From positions 51,716-115,715 of the forward strand of contig NW_004798406.1 of assembly GCF_000002075.1 (NCBI RefSeq): DNA of 64,000 nucleotides. The letters run 5' to 3'. The position numbers and the translations under genes are program-made. This stretch comes from Aplysia californica. Taxonomy: Eukaryota > Mollusca > Gastropoda > Aplysiida > Aplysiidae. The notes beneath the pieces were generated by a model, which was not told where the DNA came from, did no database searches, and worked only from the letters and a program-made list of their open reading frames with translations. Each line of letters starts with the position of its first letter. Positions within the stretch are counted from its first letter, which is position 1. This document shows positions 1-51,075 of this stretch, in pieces.

Positions 1-645
1 AATATAATAATAATAATAATAATAATATTAACAACAATAGATTGCATTTATATAGAGCGATATCTCATACCAGTATAAGCTGTGAGCGCTTTCCACCAAT
101 CACATAATCATTCACACAAGAGAAAATATTTCATAGAAACAAGAAAAACCAGTTCCACCACATAAAGAAGAACTTTCACAACCATACATTAACTATAAAC
201 GAAAGGACAGCGGTAAAAAACAAAACATATCAGCACTTACTAACACACTGTAACTAAGAACTACACAAATGAGTCTTGAGCAATTGCTTAAACATCTCAA
301 AATTAGTTATTTTTCTGAGATCCTGGGGCAAGGTGTTCCAGATTTTAGGGGCAAACATGAGAAACTTTTCTCACCAAAATATCGTAATTTCATTCTAGGG
401 GCTCTGAATTTTGTTACATCTGTGGATGACCGTAACTGACGAGATGGAACATACAGTGTTAAAAGCTCAGATAGATATGATGGGGCTTTATCGTTAAGAC
501 ATTTATTACAGATGATAGAAACTTTATACTGAATTCTTTTATCAACTGGAAGCAAATGCAGAGCTTTTAGCATTTTTGATGCAGGATCTTTCTTTCTTTT
601 CTTCAGCACTCGCCTTGCGGTGTTATTTTGGGACACTTGCAATTT
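1..645 (-). mobile_element. CR1-like LINE, 5'-truncated 3' end
   Basis: Read on the minus strand this gives the C-terminal part of a non-LTR reverse transcriptase ORF (QNNTARRVLKK, ALHLLPVDKRIQYKVSIIC, APSYLSELLTLYVPSRQLRS). The last part, WNTLPQDLRK onward, is in another frame, so there is one frame change. A 3' UTR and an (ATT)n tail at 1-28 follow, typical of CR1/L2-type elements. Confidence 0.8.
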
Positions 646-767
646 CATGGAATAGATTACACAGAAGCTAAACAAATGAGAAACAATGAAATAATGAGGA
701 GTTCACATTTCCGGACTACCAGAAGGCCGGCCACCTACAAAATAAACGTTTCCACTTTTTTTTTTTT

Positions 768-945
768 TTGTAAGAGTTACGGCACTCGCAACACAATAAG
801 GTCATATAAGTGCTGAAGAATAGATGTGCCACAAGAGAGTAACAAACACAAAAAAGAAGTAGGGGAGATAAAGACGATAGATGCTTGATAGGAAAGAATC
901 AGCAAACCACACCAGAGCACCTGCCAACCACCCCTCCCAACAGCT
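768..945 (-). mobile_element. Short SINE copy, full length
   Basis: Borders the truncated LINE of the left edge. Tail stem reads CGGCACTC / AAGTGCTG. Confidence 0.65.
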
Positions 946-966
946 GATAGTACACGGTGTGCTCAC

Positions 967-37947
<36,981 letters not shown>

Positions 37948-38394
37948 TGTGGATTGACCTTAAGACTTCTGGGGGTCATAAATATATGGGAAAAAGTAAT
38001 GGGTTTGCGTTTTAAGCGCAGTAACGGTGTGTAGTGTTTGAGTGCTATAGGCTACTAAAACTGCCCCAAATGACCATGGCTAGTCTTTGAAAATCTTTCC
38101 AATTTGCACATTTAATTCCCATTTGCTGGATTCAGGAAATAACGAAGGACTTCCGTTGCCCTTACCTTAAAAATCTAAACACCCAAAACTTTTCAAAAAA
38201 CTATTTTAAAAAATAAGAATAAAAAGTGCAGACGGAATATTGCCAATTTTTCCCCTTTCTTGTATGTTAGTTATATTCCAAAAGTCAAAGCTTTGCACCT
38301 GCACCTGAGATTGTCTCTAGATCTAGATATATGTAGAGGAAAACACAAAACACTTTTCATCTACTCACTCTCCCCCAATCTAAAGAAACAAAAG
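37948..38394 (-). promoter_or_regulatory. USP9X 5' flank / 5' UTR
   Basis: Sequence between the USP9X ATG and the MITE at 38395. A CCCCAG acceptor-like site next to 37968 allows a spliced 5' UTR. No CpG-dense stretch and no clear core promoter was seen. Confidence 0.35.
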
Positions 38395-38877
38395 ACATGA
38401 AGCTACAGCGAGCACCTAGCACACCTCTGTGATTGTCCCAATTATAAATGACGAGTTCCGCCATCTATTTTTGTCGTCTTCTGGGGTCCCCCCCCCCCCC
38501 CAAGACTCTTGGGTTTCCCTCGCCAGTAACTGTTGACTAGATCTCGCCGTGTTTGTTTCTTTTGTATTAAATTAATAATTTGCGTTATCTTTTTTATAAA
38601 CAATCTCAGCAATTCCCGTTCTATAAATTTACCTTCTCAAAGTTGTACACAAACATACACATACACAAGCGCGCGTGCACATACAGCCCAAGCAGTCGGT
38701 GACGAAACCAAGTGTCAGTGACGTGGCCCATCGCGCGCCAAGCGGGCCATCCAGTGAGATGTAGTCAACTGACGAGGGAAGCCCCGGAAGACGACGAAAA
38801 TAGATGGTGGAAATACGTCATCTATATTCAGGCCAATGACAGAGGTGTGCTAGGTGCTCGCTTTAGTAGCTTCATGT
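38395..38877. mobile_element. MITE with long inverted ends and 9-bp target duplication (MULE-like)
   Basis: The two ends are inverted copies over roughly 95-140 bases (outer ACATGAAGCTAC; inner CATCTATTTT, CGTCGTCTTC). Direct repeats AAACAAAAG flank it at 38386-38394 and 38878-38886. A 9-bp duplication and long inverted ends fit Mutator-like MITEs. A 24-bp C-rich insertion lies in the left arm. A piece of the interior (AGCCCAAGCAGTCGG) recurs near 52885. Confidence 0.8.
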
Positions 38878-38889
38878 AAACAAAAGCCT

Positions 38890-40520
38890 CAACTCAGCCA
38901 AGACCAAATAAAGTCCACAAAAAGTTTCAACAAATCTCAGACTCTCAACCTTCTCTCTACTGAATCTAGATTTATCACTGGAACAGCAAGTAGGCCTATT
39001 TGACCTTACATCATGAAGTCTTACTAAATCTAGATCTAGATCTAGATCTAGATCTAGATAGAATCTATAAACTAACTCCTGATACAACTTGAGTCACTTG
39101 AGTCTGGCTGGCGAGTGGTGACATGATGATGTTTCAACCAAACAGGTAGTAGGCCAGTATGTGAGTGCAGATCTGGTCCAATGTACTGACATTGTATGTC
39201 AAGAAGTGTATTGAATGATCTTGTAGCTCCTGATGCCACTGGCTAGTCTGGCACTGGTGAGTGGTAGATTCTAGAGTCTAGAGTGTGATGATGTTTTTAG
39301 CAGCATCACTGAACTGTGACTATGAGTAGCCTACATCCCAATGCTGAGATTAGAAACACCTAGCTGAGTTAGAAAAGTATGTGACATTGACTGAATAACA
39401 AATACGTAATTGAAAAGATCTGCTCTTAATTTTATTTAGACCAAACAGCCAACTGGTTCTTGGCATTGGCTAAACACTTTACTCAACAAACTGACCATGT
39501 CCCAGTCCCCCCAGTCAGCAGACCCTGGTCAGTCATTTGTTGCACCGGCTAACGGGATCGAAACTGAATAACTTAATCATGGGGTTCTTAAAAATGGCAT
39601 CAACAAAATAATGAACAAACCATTCATGCAGCACTGTAATTACCACGGCATGACAAAGCTAGTTTGAGCATATTGCGAGCATCGTAATCTTGGCATTGAG
39701 TGAGAGGAAAACCCAAATGACTGAACAAAATGGCCGACTTCACAAACAGAACGTTAACTTCCTTGGACTTTTTGTCTCTTCACGACTATTACAGGGGCGT
39801 TTATGATAATCTCACCTGTGTGACTGCACAAATGGGATGTGAGCAGAGAGAGCACATCAGTTCTAGTGTATAATAGCTTCAAGAAAAGGTGCAAACAATG
39901 TTATTTACACTTAGATTTCCTTGAAACAAGTTCTTACACACAATAGGCTAAAAATACACTACACAGTATTATGGTAATGATTAGATCTCGTTGCTTCGAG
40001 ATTTTATAAAATTTTGTCTTTATCCTATAATTTTACAAAAATATTTAATTCAAAATAAAAGCTTCGAAAATGTGTTCTAAAATCAAGTAAAATAAGAATA
40101 ATGTTTTCTTTATCAACAAAATTTTGATAGATTGTACGAAAACATGAAAAACATCGCTCTCAAAAACTGTGCCTTGTTCCCTCCCCTGGTTCGCCGCTCG
40201 GCGTTCGCTCCGCCTTCCTTCAGCCCCCAGCAGCTGACTGTTACAATAATACATTGTATTTTATCTATTATGTTAAGATTAAATAAAAACAGTATCGTGC
40301 TACAGCTACAGAAACTCTTCGTCTAAAACAATATGTACAAATCTATGTGACATAAATCCTTTAGTGAGAAAGAGGAATAGGCCTAAAGGCAATTAATTGG
40401 GGATGAGCGAGCCCATCTTTTGCCACCATTTCAAACGAGGTTTCAAAACAGTTGTCTTTCACTCCCTTTTCTTCATCGGATGCATCCGTGGGGAATTAAC
40501 AAATAATAATATGTAGGCCT
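38890..40520. other. Intergenic stretch without recognised features
   Basis: AT-rich unique-looking sequence between the MITE and the CT tract. No conserved coding segment was seen; possible upstream regulatory sequence of USP9X. Confidence 0.5.
39028..39062. repeat. (TCTAGA)n microsatellite
   Basis: About six tandem TAGATC units. A similar looser cluster lies at 53130-53205. Confidence 0.85.
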
Positions 40521-42400
<1,880 letters not shown>

Positions 42401-42402
42401 AG

Positions 42403-42577
42403 AGTTTAGTTTTAGTAAGTGTTTTACGGTATTGCAACTCAATAAGGTGATCAAGTGCCGAAGATTAGAAGCGTTACAAGAGAGTAACGAACACAAAAAA
42501 GGAGGAGAGATATGGATGATAGATGTTTGATAGGAAAGAAGGAGCAAACCACACCAGGGCACCCGCCAACCGCCCGC
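42403..42577 (-). mobile_element. Short SINE copy outside the gene
   Basis: Intergenic copy in the same orientation as the intronic ones. Confidence 0.65.
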
Positions 42578-42578
42578 T

Positions 42579-42628
<50 letters not shown>
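42570..42628. repeat. (CA)n then (GA)n microsatellite
   Basis: Directly follows the head of the short SINE at 42403. Confidence 0.85.
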
Positions 42629-42630
<2 letters not shown>

Positions 42631-42859
42631 AGGGTGCCGGTTTTAGTTGGCGGTGCTACCGCTTGAACGGTCTGACAGATGGTTTAGTTGTCGCTCTACC
42701 ACGATATTATCTTGTGTCATGCATTTTATACAGGCTGGGGCTGTCTTTGGTCCTGCAGAATAATATGTTTTGGCTGTTGTCGAGGTGTGTGTGTGGGGGG
42801 GTGGGGGAGCGCACCCATTTATCTAGGCCTACAGTACAGGAGTAACGAAGTGATAAAGG

Positions 42860-43378
42860 AAAGGAGTGCCCACGCATACAAGACAAGAGAAACACACACG
42901 GTGAAAGGAGTGCCCACGCATACAAGACGAGAGAAACACACACGATGAAAGGAGTGTCCACACACAAGACAAGAGAAACACACACGGTGAAAGGAGTGCC
43001 CACGCACAAGACAAGAGAAACACACACGGTGAAAGGAGTGCCCACACACAAGACAAGAGAAACACACACGATGAAAGGAGTGCCCACACACAAGACAAGA
43101 GAAACACACACGGTGAAAGGAGTGCCCACGCACAAGACAAGAGAAACACACACGGTGAAAGGAGTGTCCACGCATACAAGACGAGAGAAACACACACGGT
43201 GAAAGGAGTGTCCACGCATACAAGACGAGAGAAACACACACGGTGAAAGGAGTGTCCACGCATACAAGACGAGAGAAACACATACGGTGAAAGGAGTGTC
43301 CACGCATACAAGACGAGAGAAACACACACGGTGAAAGGAGTGCCCACGCATACAAGACAAGAGAAACACACACGGTGA
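42860..43378. repeat. ~42-44-bp minisatellite, about 12 units
   Basis: GGTGAAAGGAGTGCCCACGC ... GAGAAACACACAC. Units come in two lengths (with or without TA). Overlapping minus-strand frames are all open because the unit lacks stops. Confidence 0.9.
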
Positions 43379-44339
43379 CCAAAGAGCGCAGTACTTACTT
43401 TTACCTTTTCCATGTCGCGGGGAGGGGCAAGTTTCGGTCCTGTGCTAGGTGTGTAGTGTCTGTGATAGATATTTTACATGTATGTTGTTCCAGGACCCTT
43501 TTAACCCCATACAGTCAGATCTTTCTTGGTCTTCCTCCTGATTTGAAGCCGGATTCTCCGGTGTTATGAGCTCTTGTCGCTAGTTGTTTCTGTTCTGGGG
43601 CATTCTGGTTAGATGTCCAAACCATTAATTGATTCTTTGACGTTCTGTGAATTTTATTACTGGTTGTGGTATTCCAGTTTGTAGACGTATGGTTTCGTTT
43701 CTTATGCGGTCTCTTCTGACTTCTGGTGATGTGTAGTAACTTTTGGATGCCTCTCTATATATCCACAACTCTCTATATTATAACACCACAAGTATAAAAA
43801 AGCATTTTAAACGACCCATTACACCCCTTTTCCCCGCAAATTGTCAGACCACAAAGCGGCAGATATATACCTCTAAAAACAAAGAAAGGGAGATGTAAAA
43901 GTTTTTACCATCTAGCATAAGGCTACTGTCAGAATAAGCATCAATGTGTATTGCTCTTTACAGTCATGTATCTGACCTATAAAAATATCCCTCTAAAGGT
44001 CTTTCGATTAAATTCCTGCATGTGGTTGAATGACGCATCTGATGTAACATGTTTTGTCAGCTCTACTTTTTTTTATATATATATGAATTTTAATGAGAGT
44101 AATATAATATAATTAATTCTTTTTACGTATACCTGCATGTGTTTTTACGGTCCTGTACAGCCAAGAAAAATTTCCTTCTGGGATAATAAAGTAGGGCCTA
44201 TTATCTTCTCTTATAAATTTTATCTTAACGACATTTTTTTGGGTCTCGGCGATGTTGTTTTCTAGAGGCTGCACTGTATTGTGAGATCTACGATTTAAAA
44301 AAAAAAAAAAAAAAAAAAAAATATATATCACGTTTATAA
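43379..44339. other. Intergenic stretch without recognised features
   Basis: Text around 43460-43740 (GTTGTTCCAGGACC, CTTCTGACTTCTGGTGAT) looks like decayed LINE sequence but is too degraded to assign. Confidence 0.35.
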
Positions 44340-44725
44340 GTATGCCAGTGTAAAGACAACAACACAAACAACTGTCACAGCACTGTGCGTGTAGCTCTAA
44401 CTTGTAATGTACAACAACACAAACAACTGTCACAGCACTGTACGTGTAGCTCTAACTTGTAATGTACAACAACACAAACAACTGTCACAGCACTGTACGT
44501 GTAGCTCTAACTTGTAATGGTAAGAGACAACAACACAAACAACTGTCACGGCACTGTGCGTGTAGCTCTAACTTGTAATGTTAAAAGAGACAACAACACA
44601 AACAACTGTCACAGCACTGTGCGTGTAGCTCTAACTTGTAATGTTAAAAGAGACAACAACACAAACAACTGTCACAGCACTGTGCGTGTAGCTCTAACTT
44701 GTAATGTTAAAAGAGACAACAACAT
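44340..44725. repeat. ~56-62-bp minisatellite, six units
   Basis: ACAACAACACAAACAACTGT ... GTAGCTCTAACTTGTAATG. The last three units carry an extra TTAAAAGAG. Confidence 0.9.
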
Positions 44726-45218
44726 GAGAAAACACACAAGTTTTAAAATCTTTTACTACACAAATTTCAGTGCAAAAACGTCAAGCCAGGTTTCTGCCTT
44801 GCGTAGAGTACAACAGAAATGTACATTCTTCCCCTTCTACAGGACCCAGACAAGTAGATCAACAATCTCAAAGTTGTTAACACAGTACTCTGAACCATTA
44901 AATTGGAATTCAAAATGTGGCCTATAATTTTTTTTAAAAACAACAACTGTTGTTATTACTGTAATTTTAAAAGACAACCACCCAGCACACATAAAAACAC
45001 AAACAGGTTTAGCATAAACATGTGTATCAATTTCTAATTTCCACAAGATAAAAACCGCAGTAGTCAGTGTAAAATAAATGCCGTACCTGGCTACACTATC
45101 CCATGGTGCAGTTACTTAGTCCACCATTGAGGACAAAATAATCAACTAACAACTTGCTTCAACTTCAACTTTTGCTCTTGAGTATCAAACACAGAACTGC
45201 AGCTCTCTGACTCTTCTT

Positions 45219-45402
45219 AGTTTAGTTTTAGAAAGAGTTTTACAGCACTTGCAACACAATAAGGTCATATAAGTGCCGAAGATTAGAGGTGTTACAAGTA
45301 AGAGAGTACTAACAAACACAAAATAGAATGAGGGGAGATAAGGACGATAGATGTTTGATAGGAAAGGAGCAAACCACACCGGAGCACTCGTCAACCACTC
45401 AC
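45219..45402 (-). mobile_element. Short SINE copy outside the gene, with long flanking repeats
   Basis: Flanked by long near-identical direct repeats (ACTTGCTTCAACTTCAACTT and beyond, ~65 bp) at ~45150-45215 and ~45403-45470, longer than a normal target duplication. Confidence 0.65.
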
Positions 45403-45469
45403 TAACTTGCTTCAACTTCAACTTTTGCTCTTGAGTATCAAACACAGAACAGCAGCTCTCTGACTCTCA

Positions 45470-46095
45470 TACCTTGTTATATGAGTATGGTAACATAAAT
45501 AAAGACCCAGAGGGAAAGGTAGGCCTACATTATATTTGAATGCTCCGACGCAAACAATATTGTTTAGGAACAGCTTCACTTTTGTACACATATAAATTAT
45601 TATATATCTGAAAATGTACATTACGCTTCCCATTCTTCACAACATACTTCTAATTCTATTGACTTACACATACACAGCATTACCTTACAATCACTCAAAA
45701 AACAGTTTTTTGATCATTTCCCCTCACACAAGCTACTGGGGACAAACCATGATAAAAAGCAGGTGTCAATCTGATCAAAGACAAGAAGACAAAGACATGA
45801 ATCAAAAGAGGGTAAAGAAAAAAAAGCAAAACAAGAAAACTTTACAACAAAAATTGTTATCTCCCTAGATCTAGATAGATCATCATATGACACATCACGT
45901 AATTCATCAATCATACACAAACTTTGAAAAAAGTCTCTATTTCAAGTGTAACCTAAGTTATATTACAAAACTGAAATTAATTCATCTTCAGAGTCAGAGC
46001 AAGGCTAAACTGAACAAATCTTTTACCGCCACCTAAGGCTCAATCAACAAGGAAGGAAGTGCTCTGTGGGTAGCTCAACCACAACATAAACAATG
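45470..46095. other. Intergenic stretch without recognised features
   Basis: AT-rich; nothing recognised. Confidence 0.5.
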
Positions 46096-46097
46096 CA

Positions 46098-46630
46098 CAA
46101 AGCTAAACACTATCAGTGAGTAGTTCTTTCTAAAAAGCTAAACACTATCAGTGAGTAGTTCTTTCTAAAAAGCTAAACACTATCAGTGAGTAGTTCTTTC
46201 TAAAAAGCTAAACACTATCAGTGAGTAGTTCTTTCTAAAAAGCTAAACACTATCAGTGAGTAGTTCTTTCTAAAAAGCTAAACACTATCAGTGAGTAGTT
46301 TTTTCTAAAAAGCTAAACACTATCAGTGAGTAGTTCTTTCTAAAAAGCTAAACACTATCAGTGAGTAGTTCTTTCTAAAAAGCTAAACACTATCAGTGAG
46401 TAGTTCTTTCTAAAAAGCTAAACACTATCAGTGAGTAGTTCTTTCTAAAAAGCTAAACACTATCAGTGAGTAGTTCTTTCTAAAAAGCTAAACACTATCA
46501 GTGAGTAGTTCTTTCTAAAAAGCTAAACACTATCAGTGAGTAGTTCTTTCTAAAAAGCTAAACACTATCAGTGAGTAGTTCTTTCTAAAAATGAGTAGTT
46601 CTTTCTAAAAAGCTAAACACTATCAGCATG
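46098..46630. repeat. 35-bp minisatellite, about 15 units, very homogeneous
   Basis: AAAGCTAAACACTATCAGTG AGTAGTTCTTTCTAA, nearly identical from unit to unit, so recently expanded or homogenised. Confidence 0.93.
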
Positions 46631-46639
46631 TAGTTTTTT

Positions 46640-48270
46640 CAAGACCCAGACCAACCATTCGAGGAAATAAAAAAATCAGGATCTCCTGGGGAAAAAAATC
46701 GGGACCAACGACAAACCACCAGGGTGACTGCCAAGCCGACTTTAAAATTTACCATGAGTGTCCATAAATATATGAAGGCAGAGTTAGTTTTTAGAAAAAT
46801 CTGGTGCAACAGAAGGAATAAAAAAATCGGGATACACGCGAATGAAATCGGGATGCTTGAGATTTGGGGCAAAAAAATTGTCCCGATTAAATCGGGATGA
46901 GTAGCAGGTCTGAAGACCCTTTGCGAAAGTCTCTGAGGAATTTTATTTTTAGCCATTGTCAACACAGATTTACCAGTGACGTCTTTAAAAATACAGCAAG
47001 TCTTCTAACCTCCCCCTTACCCANNNNNNNNNNNNNNNNNNNNNNNNNNNNNNNNNNNNNNNNNNNNNNNNNNNNNNNNNNNNNNNNNNNNNNNNNNNNN
47101 NNNNNNNNNNNNNNNNNNNNNNNNNNNNNNNNNNNNNNNNNNNNNNNNNNNNNNNNNNNNNNNNNNNNNNNNNNNNNNNNNNNNNNNNNNNNNNNNNNNN
47201 NNNNNNNNNNGGGGAAGGGGTCCTGGTTCCCCTTTATGAGACAAGTATGCAAGAGAAAACTTGCAGGAATAAGTTCACGTTTGGGCCTGTAAATAGAAGG
47301 AAAACTGAAAGACAGCATTACTCGAGTCGGAGTGGGATAGACTGGGGGAGCGCAGGTTGCAGTAAAGCTGAAACTCTCGTAGTCTTGAAAATAACTGACA
47401 CATAACTCTAATCATCCATGCAAAAAGCCCGCGTTTTCATTCAGCTTCAGTAACAACGTTTGACTTTCATCGCATATACACTCAAGGCACCACCCCCCGA
47501 AAAAAAAAGATCGCGTCAACGCCGTTCATTTATTTCTTTTTTCTTATTCCTTTATCCTCAATTAGTACATGTAACACGGCATGCACTTAAAGCCCAAGTG
47601 TCAAAACAATACCCCCCCCCCTGGTCGTCCACACTGGTTAAGTCCCGGAAAACACCTCGACCAACGCGACCAGTGTGAATGAACTTTGTTGACCCTGACA
47701 GCCGACGGTCCCCGACACACGCGCTACTCACCACACGTATGAGGTCATGTCACGTGATGCGAATGAGCGTTTGAAAGTTCCACTGACAGGTCTTGGTGAT
47801 GGGCCCGACTAACCAGAACTCAGACGAAGCTCGCTTTTAAAGCAACGGCAGAACAAGGAATAGATTATTCTTAGGCCCATGTCATAATTGTTACAGTAAT
47901 CAGGCCACCATCGGAGAACTCTGAGTTATAAAAGCGAAAGTAGATCTTTGAGCGTATCCAAGTCGGAATTCAAAATCGATACTATGTCGATTTTAGTTGA
48001 GATAACGTGCGTGAGTCATCTTCTAGATTCGGCATAGATGCTTTAGAAAATAGCGTTCCAAGTTCCTGCCGATAAAAAACCCAATCGGTGCTTCCAAAAA
48101 AAAGAGATTGCAGAACTTTTTCTATTTTTTCTAAGAATCGGACGCAACAGACACAACAGCAAAAAATCAGGATACTGGCGATCGAAATCGGGAAAATCGG
48201 GATGCTTGAGATTTGGGGCAAAAAATCGGGATATCCCGATTAAATCGGGATGAGTGGCAGGTCTGCTTAC
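46640..48270. mobile_element. Related CAGGTCTG-ended repeat segments around the gap
   Basis: Two right-end-like termini (GTAGCAGGTCTG near 46905 and GTGGCAGGTCTG near 48265), each preceded by AAATCGGGATG repeats. Parts at 47670-48000 resemble the interior of the 30110 element (TGAATGAACTTTG, GCGAAAGTAGATCT). Piece boundaries are unclear because of the gap. A further end fragment (GACCTGCCAC, AAAATCAGGAT) is at 17300-17455. Confidence 0.45.
47024..47210. other. Assembly gap (N run)
   Basis: 187 undetermined bases. A poly-C / poly-G context at the edges suggests a hard-to-sequence tract. Confidence 0.99.
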
Positions 48271-49080
48271 CCGACCCTCCCTCCAAACATTAAAAAAAAA
48301 GAAAATAAAGCCCCTTCACCTTTCCCTGTACCAAAAAATCAATCAATGCCATATAACCAAAACAGCACTGAGATATAAGTAAATGTAGCAGCCTATGACT
48401 ACTGTGAGATGATAAAATGACATGTGCAGAAAACAATGGGACAATAAGAAAAACCTATCTCCGTAAAACAAATAAATATCAATTTAAAAAAATAAATAAA
48501 TAAATAAATTACTGGAGTAATTCAGAAAAGCATTCAAAATGGAGAGACACTGCAAGCCCGAGTATTGCTCAAGACTGATAAAAGTTTCCCCCACCACAAA
48601 GGCATATTTTATCGAGTAAGGCACGTCTTGAACCTTACAAAAGCACAAAAGTTTTGAGACATAAAACCGAAAAAGAGACTTAGCGCAAGCAATGCCTTGA
48701 AAAATTTATTTTGGCAGAGACTACAATCATTGATATACGGAAAGGGTTCAGTGTTAATTCTAACACATAAACTTAATTTCACCCGAGGGACATCCAACTC
48801 ATAACAACTACTTTGATTTATACCAAATTGGCAGAGCAGAGCATGAAAACCCCCCCATAGTCAGATCTAAGGGATAATGTTAAGGAAAGGTCAATTTCTC
48901 GGCAACAGAAAAGAGATAAAGGATAACAATGAAGAGCTGTATTAAGCAACTCGATGCCATAATGGTCACATTTCACCAGGGAAAAGATCTATTACAACAG
49001 AAACACTGAAGTAAAAAAAAAAGAAGAAACAGAAGACAACACCAGTGCACAAGTTGGAAACGTGCCGTTACTTGGACGTC
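48271..49080. other. Intergenic stretch without recognised features
   Basis: AT-rich; nothing recognised. Searched by eye for the missing EMC5 exon without success. Confidence 0.5.
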
Positions 49081-49081
49081 C

Positions 49082-49312
49082 CCTGTCCCACTTTTCAGTC
49101 AATACACTACACCTCCCCTGTCCCACTTTTCAGTCAGTACACTACACCTCCCACTGACCCACTTTTCAGTCAGTACACCACACCTCCCACTGACCCACTT
49201 TTCAGTCAGTACACCACACCTCCCACTGACCCACTTTTCAGTCAATACACCACACCTCCCACTGACCCACTTTTCAGTCAGTACACCACACCTCCCACTG
49301 ACCCACTCAGGC
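49082..49312. repeat. ~35-bp minisatellite, six units
   Basis: CCACTTTTCAGTCAGTACAC ... CACCTCCCACTGA; the first two units have a CTGTCC variant. Confidence 0.9.
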
Positions 49313-49754
49313 CATCAGGGGGATCAACTTGGTGCTTTACACAAGCAAATACACAATTAAAATAATGAACAAGGAACAATGAGAAATCATCTCTAAAATA
49401 TGGATCTAGGTATTACAGACAAGTTTGGATGAAATGAGAAGATGATGAATTGGAATGATCAAATGACAGAGTAAAAATGATTCATGTTTCGTTGAATAAT
49501 GCTTTCCCGCGATGGTGGAAAATGTTGAATCCCTGGCGATTGCTCAGCATCTCCCAAGTCCTGGATGGGATCAGAGAAATGGAAAATTTAAAAATAGAGT
49601 CCACACAATAGAACAACTTGGGGCTCACGGAGGAAAAGATAGAACGCAGGCTATTTGCAAGACGAACAGAGGTTTGTTTGTTTGAGGAAAGAGGAGCACA
49701 TTTTCAAAAACTGAATTAAAATATATATATATGGAAATTGAAAGTTTTTAATTT

Positions 49755-49948
49755 CTTTCGGACATAACTATGATGACACAAATGTGAACACAAAGACATT
49801 TAGAATTTCTTTTTTCTGTGATTTTATATTCTCTTCATGCTTATGTTTGAAAATTAAAGCAATGAGAAAGCTATTAAAATAATTTTATGTTTCATAAATT
49901 ACTTTTCAGGGTATTTTTCACTTGTGTCATCATGGTTATGTTCAAAAG
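49755..49948. mobile_element. MITE with inverted CTTTCGGACATAACTATGAT ends, copy 1
   Basis: ~194 bp, ends CTTTCGGACATAACTATGAT... and ...ATCATGGTTATGTTCAAAAG (inverted, ~30 bases, few mismatches). A direct second copy follows at 50118. Confidence 0.7.
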
Positions 49949-50117
49949 ATATTTGATATTTTCCAGAGATTCGTAGCAAAATGTGAATAAAGTGGCATTT
50001 TTCCTCAGTCACATGCATTGTGAGCCAAATTTAATCTTCTGAAACGTTGCTTGCCTAAATTTAAAAAAAATTAATTAACATATATAGGCCTATATGAAAA
50101 CAGAAAGTTTTTCATTT

Positions 50118-50309
50118 CTTTCGGACACAGCTATGATGACACAAATGCAAACACAACGGCATTCAGAATTTCTTTTTTCTGTGAACCTCACCATTTTAAA
50201 TGCTCTCCATGCTTATGTTGGAAAATAAAAGCAATAAGAAAACTGTTACAGTAATTTTGTATGTATGTTCAAATTCTAACAAATGTGTCATCATAGTTAT
50301 GTGCGAAAG
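50118..50309. mobile_element. Same MITE, copy 2
   Basis: Direct-oriented sister of the preceding element, about 170 bases away. Interior shares ATTTCTTTTTTCTGTG and CATGCTTATGTT. Confidence 0.7.
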
Positions 50310-50517
50310 AATTTGACTTGGTGTTACATAACGTCAGTTCCACAGCTTAGCCTGCCGTCAGTAGGTCCGTAAATGCATGTTTTTGTAGGAGGAGATATCA
50401 TATAATACATACATGAACAGAAAAATTCAAGTAAAAACGGAATATATTAAAAACTTTATCATCAACCTTCTGTGCTACCTTTTAGGTACCCACCTATTGG
50501 CAAAAGCTCATCAAATA

Positions 50518-50612
50518 CATGAAAGGTCAGCAGTAAAAACAAAACATCAGCACTTACCAACACACTATAACTAAGAATTACACAAATGAGTCTTAGGCAA
50601 TCGCTTTATAAC
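50518..50612 (-). mobile_element. CR1-like LINE 3' UTR fragment
   Basis: Matches about 200-300 of the left-edge LINE (shared CAGCACTTAC, ACAAATGAGTCTT). Only this UTR piece is present. Confidence 0.65.
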
Positions 50613-50687
50613 CACATCAAAATTTTACCTACATAAACCCATGCAATAACACAAGCAGCATCACCACTGTCATCACCATAACCTTTA

Positions 50688-50943
50688 TGTGGTTGCTTTT
50701 AAGCACAAGGGGACTATCCCGACAAATGCCGTTATGAGAAAATCGAAGGTAAAGTTTTTGCCCCTTGTTCAGTTTCTTTAAAAAACAAGGAGTTTTCTTT
50801 ATAACTATAACCAAACAAATATACACACCAATGAAACTAAACTTCCCCTATAGGTAGAGCAATGCCCACTTTTGGTGTAGGTCAAGATTTCTGGAAACCC
50901 CCGAAATCTGGGTTAGCCTGCTTGTCCTTAACAGCTACCATAT
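50688..50943 (-). mobile_element. 250-bp MITE, fourth copy (reverse)
   Basis: Reverse-oriented copy just downstream of EMC5 exon 3, with diverged termini. Confidence 0.7.
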
Positions 50944-50971
50944 ATATAAAATGCCAAGAACTTGCTCTTAC

Positions 50972-51075
50972 TTTGTGTCCTGCTCTGCACTGGCTTTGAT
51001 TTCCTTGAAGTTCCCAGCAACATTGACCACACCATAGCAAGTCAGGAGGAGCCCAAATATGCACTGCAGAAATAT
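50972..51075 (-). CDS. EMC5: EMC5 exon 3 (second transmembrane helix)
   Basis: Encodes IFLQCIFGLLLTCYGVVNVA and GNFKEIKASAEQDT, ending in phase 2 at donor GTAAGA, so at least one further coding exon is required. Confidence 0.92.

Noticed and set aside
42707-43413. Long minus-strand frames (187-220 codons)
   Set aside because: Three overlapping frames are all open because the ~43-bp unit lacks stops; no conserved domain.
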